From: Parcubacteria group bacterium
GTDB taxonomy: Bacteria > Patescibacteriota > Minisyncoccia > Minisyncoccales > JAGUVE01
NCBI GenBank assembly: GCA_020063075.1
Contig: JAGUVE010000105.1
Coordinates: 1 to 7,296, forward strand
DNA: 7,296 nucleotides
Direction: 5' to 3'
Shown: positions 5,536 to 7,296 of the stretch, piece by piece
How positions within the stretch are numbered: the first letter of the stretch is position 1
Layout of the letters: each line of letters begins with the position of its first letter
The notes under the pieces: model-generated
Database searches by the model: none
Told to the model about the DNA's origin: nothing
What the model saw: the letters and a program-made list of their open reading frames with translations, nothing else
Made by a program: the position numbers and the translations under genes

Positions 5536-6486
5536 TTATTTTTTTACGCGCGAAACCCGGATTAAGCCGGAGCAGGGTATTATTTCAATTCCCCTTTTTT
5601 CAAGTTCGTCCAAAAATAAATTTACTCCCAAAGAGTCGGATGACATGTGCCCCGCAATAACAACGTTGATATTGGCGGCTTCGGCTTCTCTTTTGGATTC
5701 CTCTTCCATGTGCATGCCGACAACCGTTCCAATGCCCGCCTGAGCCATTTTCTCGTAAATTTTTGGCGTGGGTTCGGTTCCGCCGGTAATTTCTGAAAGA
5801 CAAATTTTTCCGCACCTTCTGTCCGGATCGCCGACAAAAATTTTGGGACCCGTCCCGATTTTAACCGCTTCTTTATATTCGGGAATTTCTTTCAACAAAT
5901 TCAGCAAGTCATCGATTCTTTCCGGCTTCTCTGATTCAACTAAATCCTTTAAAAAATTCGCCGCCAAATTGTCGGCGGGCGTGTGAATATTAATCAAATT
6001 AAATTTTAAAATTTTCGCCGCATCCACCGTCCGCTGATTATTTAACCTGCCAACCCCCCGGGACACTTCGCTTATTCTTTCTTTCATCAGCCCCTCGGCA
6101 ATGTTTATCGGCACCCCGTACAAATTCAAAACGTCACACTGCAAATCCATAACATCTGCCAAACGCGCCAATCCCTTGCCGAGCGGATGATGGCCGATAA
6201 CCAAATCCACTTCGCCAATTTCTTTTGCCATGATGACTTCGGAGGGTTCAATGTCAATTCCAACCAAGACCTTCTTAATTTCCCGGTCTTTCGCAATGTT
6301 CAAAATCCGGGAATCAAGATAAGGGTTCTCCAGAGCTTCCAAATCATATTCCGCCTTTTCTTTTTCAGAAAGCTTTTCGTATTTCTCTTTTTTTCTTTTT
6401 AAAAGTTTTTCTACTCCGTCCTGACCCCGAAAATCCGCCCTGATTCCCATCTTTATTGCCAGATTGAAAACGTCTTTTATTTTCAT
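5536..6486 (-). CDS. NIF3/DUF34-family metal-binding protein
   Basis: A 316-residue protein of the NIF3 (Ngg1-interacting factor 3, DUF34) family: cytoplasmic proteins with a two-metal site and no generally accepted activity; some are misnamed GTP cyclohydrolase I type 2. Metal-site motifs are visible: GIDIEPSEV (76-84) leading to LVIGHHPLGKG (95-105), NIHTPADN (166-173) as the usual HTxxD motif, and VIAGHMSSDSLGVN (276-289) near the C terminus. The His pair at 99-100, His168, Asp172 and His280 are the likely ligands. A lysine- and glutamate-rich insert (about 24-56) is probably helical. The ATG at 6486 is the first in frame and fits the family N terminus. It has its own candidate promoter upstream and a strong terminator downstream, so it is a single-gene unit. 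Residue agreement with the family is good; biological role unknown. Confidence 0.88.
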   Translation of the reverse strand: MKIKDVFNLAIKMGIRADFRGQDGVEKLLKRKKEKYEKLSEKEKAEYDLEALENPYLDSRILNIAKDREIKKVLVGIDIEPSEVIMAKEIGEVDLVIGHHPLGKGLARLADVMDLQCDVLNLYGVPINIAEGLMKERISEVSRGVGRLNNQRTVDAAKILKFNLINIHTPADNLAANFLKDLVESEKPERIDDLLNLLKEIPEYKEAVKIGTGPKIFVGDPDRRCGKICLSEITGGTEPTPKIYEKMAQAGIGTVVGMHMEEESKREAEAANINVVIAGHMSSDSLGVNLFLDELEKRGIEIIPCSGLIRVSRVKK

Positions 6487-6492
6487 ATCTCA

Positions 6493-6521
6493 AATATATC
6501 AAAAATTCTAAATAAAAACAA
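6493..6521 (-). promoter_or_regulatory. Candidate promoter of the NIF3 gene
   Basis: On the minus strand TATATT (6498-6493) matches the -10 consensus at 5 of 6 positions, with TTGTTT (6521-6516) 17 nt upstream as a weak -35 box. The predicted transcription start would fall on or beside the ATG at 6486, implying a very short leader or a leaderless mRNA. Confidence 0.3.
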
Positions 6522-6590
6522 CTGCGTAAAGGAAATAGGTTCGGGAGGGGAAATTTTTATTACGGCTCAAAAGCAAACATATTGAAAATT

Positions 6591-6616
6591 CAAAAATCGC
6601 TAAAAGGCGATTTTTG
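6591..6616. terminator. A/T-stem hairpin, likely terminator of the monooxygenase gene
   Basis: A perfect 10-bp stem, CAAAAATCGC (6591-6600) with GCGATTTTTG (6607-6616), encloses a 6-nt loop. The T-runs lie in the stem, so it can act in either direction. It lies about 100 nt after the stop of the gene at 6716, and the rest of the 6487-6715 gap holds no gene I can support. Confidence 0.55.
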
Positions 6617-6715
6617 ACACAATTTTACCCCGCGAAAAAAATGTTGTCGGCGGTGTGTGTTTGAAAATATCCGAACCGAACTGATTGGACGAGGCATTAT
6701 ATGTCGATGTTCCAA

Positions 6716-7030
6716 CTATTCTTCTCCACGGGCAACAGTTTTCAACGTAAATGGCTCGAATTTATCACAAAGTTCTTTGGCCTTATCGACAAAGTTTTTA
6801 AATTCCTGTGTGTTTCTCCACTCTGTAATAGCCTCAGTGCTTGGCCAAGGACCAAAAGAAATAAAGTGCCGAGGGTTATTAAGATTGTGCAGTAGGTAGG
6901 GTGTCCCTGAACCATGCCTATTTCTACCGGACCAATCCGCAAATGTCTTCCATGCTGCTTTAAACTCTTCCTCTTTGCCTTCCTTGGCAAACCAATTGCC
7001 TGCCGCAAAAATCTGGTTTAGGTCATACAT
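6716..7030 (-). CDS. Antibiotic biosynthesis monooxygenase (ABM)-fold small protein
   Basis: About 104 residues of one ferredoxin-like ABM domain, the fold of small cofactor-free monooxygenases and many uncharacterised relatives. Typical features are an opening strand (GNWFAKEGKEEEFKAAWKTF), where a conserved Lys-Glu-Gly turn precedes a helix, then a strand and turn (HFISFGPWPSTEAITEWRNT), with the FGPW and EWR motifs common in this group, and a final helix and strand (FEPFTLKTVA). No catalytic residue can be fixed from sequence alone, so substrate and activity are unknown. The ATG at 7030 is preferred because a perfect TATAAT lies at 7042-7037, placing the transcription start at about that codon. 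The ATG at 7045 would add five residues but overlaps the -10 box. It stands alone, with no neighbour suggesting a pathway. Confidence 0.78.
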   Translation of the reverse strand: MYDLNQIFAAGNWFAKEGKEEEFKAAWKTFADWSGRNRHGSGTPYLLHNLNNPRHFISFGPWPSTEAITEWRNTQEFKNFVDKAKELCDKFEPFTLKTVARGEE

Positions 7031-7036
7031 ATTTGT

Positions 7037-7042
7037 ATTATA
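7037..7042 (-). promoter_or_regulatory. -10 box (TATAAT) for a likely leaderless mRNA
   Basis: Perfect TATAAT on the minus strand, ending 6 nt before the ATG at 7030. Transcription starting about 7 nt downstream would begin at the A of that ATG. No good -35 box is seen at the normal spacing. The lack of Shine-Dalgarno sequences elsewhere in the window makes leaderless initiation reasonable. Confidence 0.4.
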
Positions 7043-7106
7043 CATCGAGAGCCAAGGTGGGAAAAGGACGATTTCGAGTTTTTTTGGCGGCTACAAAAAA
7101 TCTACA

Positions 7107-7256
7107 TCATTTTCCCTTGGAGAGTAATTTGTTAAGTTCGAAAAGGAACGCTCCGACCAATAAAGATACTGCTAATTCAGAATAACCACTTTCCAACTGG
7201 CGGTGCCTTTTGGTTAAAATCCGAACTTTTTTTGACGAAAATCCGGACTGCGATTT
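7107..7256 (-). other. Possible small ORF or gene remnant at the right edge
   Basis: The 7046-7296 stretch has no clear gene. One minus-strand frame (7256-7107, 49 codons with no ATG or GTG) ends in a protein-like stretch, SELAVSLLVGAFLFELNKLL, hydrophobic then basic, like a short membrane segment or the C terminus of a larger protein. A TTG at 7196 could start a 29-residue peptide. A second minus-strand frame is open from the window edge to a stop at 7177-7179 (39 codons). Together these could be the end of a frameshifted gene coming in from the right, but neither is recognised. Confidence 0.22.
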
Positions 7257-7296
7257 CTAAAAAACTTTTCCGTTCGGGCGGGGCGGGAAGAAAAAG

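Noticed and set aside
6657..6899. Plus-strand open frames of 64-80 codons opposite the ABM gene
   Set aside because: They are antisense to a gene with clear family motifs and show no recognisable protein features.
6885..6905. CAGTAGGTAG in the ABM gene as a third copy of the element end
   Set aside because: The TTCGAC half of the arm does not follow and no partner arm is nearby.
7049..7120. Imperfect inverted repeat between CCAAGGTGGGAAAA (near 7050) and TTTTCCCTTGG (near 7110)
   Set aside because: Pairing needs a 3-nt bulge and a loop of about 45 nt, and there is no other sign of a terminator or element end.
7216..7249. Two near-identical 12-mers, AAAATCCGAACT and AAAATCCGGACT, 22 nt apart
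   Set aside because: Only two copies, AT-rich, and no further unit or symmetry nearby, so a repeat array or regulatory site is not supported.

Overview
The window is AT-rich bacterial chromosome using the standard code. All seven recognisable genes lie on the minus strand. Compact overlapping genes, almost no Shine-Dalgarno sequences and a very small GIY-YIG nuclease gene resemble Patescibacteria/CPR (Parcubacteria-like) genomes. That placement is inference from gene style only.

Transcription runs right to left. From the right edge: an unassigned edge region (7046-7296) with at most a gene remnant; a small antibiotic-biosynthesis-monooxygenase-fold protein (6716-7030) with a likely leaderless promoter; a gap with an A/T-stem terminator; a NIF3/DUF34 protein (5536-6486) ending in a clear intrinsic terminator (5494-5521). 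Next come a candidate promoter and leader hairpin (5404-5471), a 320-bp inverted-repeat element carrying only a GIY-YIG nuclease (5071-5390), and then a tight cluster: a ThiD2-ThiE fusion (4028-5068), metK (2851-4023), a bifunctional APH-fold/P-loop kinase of the COG2187 type (1211-2854) and ahcY (1-1223, cut by the window edge). The last four have a 4-nt gap, a 4-nt overlap and a 13-nt overlap, so they are almost certainly one translationally coupled operon. MetK makes SAM, AhcY removes the SAH left after methyl transfer, and the kinase between them may act on a product of that cycle such as adenosine (inference). The thiamine fusion probably serves thiamine salvage.

The main discovery is a repeat family with two members here. 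One flanks the GIY-YIG gene as 19-bp terminal inverted repeats bounded by a 6-bp direct repeat (GCATAA), inserted at the thiE start codon. The other is a 74-bp gene-less palindrome (1774-1847) inside the kinase gene, with 20-bp arms and flanking TTTG direct repeats. It adds exactly 26 in-frame codons between the two kinase domains. The arms of both share the form CAG(G)TAGT-GA/AG-A-AA/TT-TTCGAC, including the same two-base asymmetry (GA in one arm, AG in the other). This looks like a small GIY-YIG nuclease with a matching gene-less palindrome: a possible mobile repeat system in which a GIY-YIG enzyme takes the role that RAYT transposases have for REP sequences.
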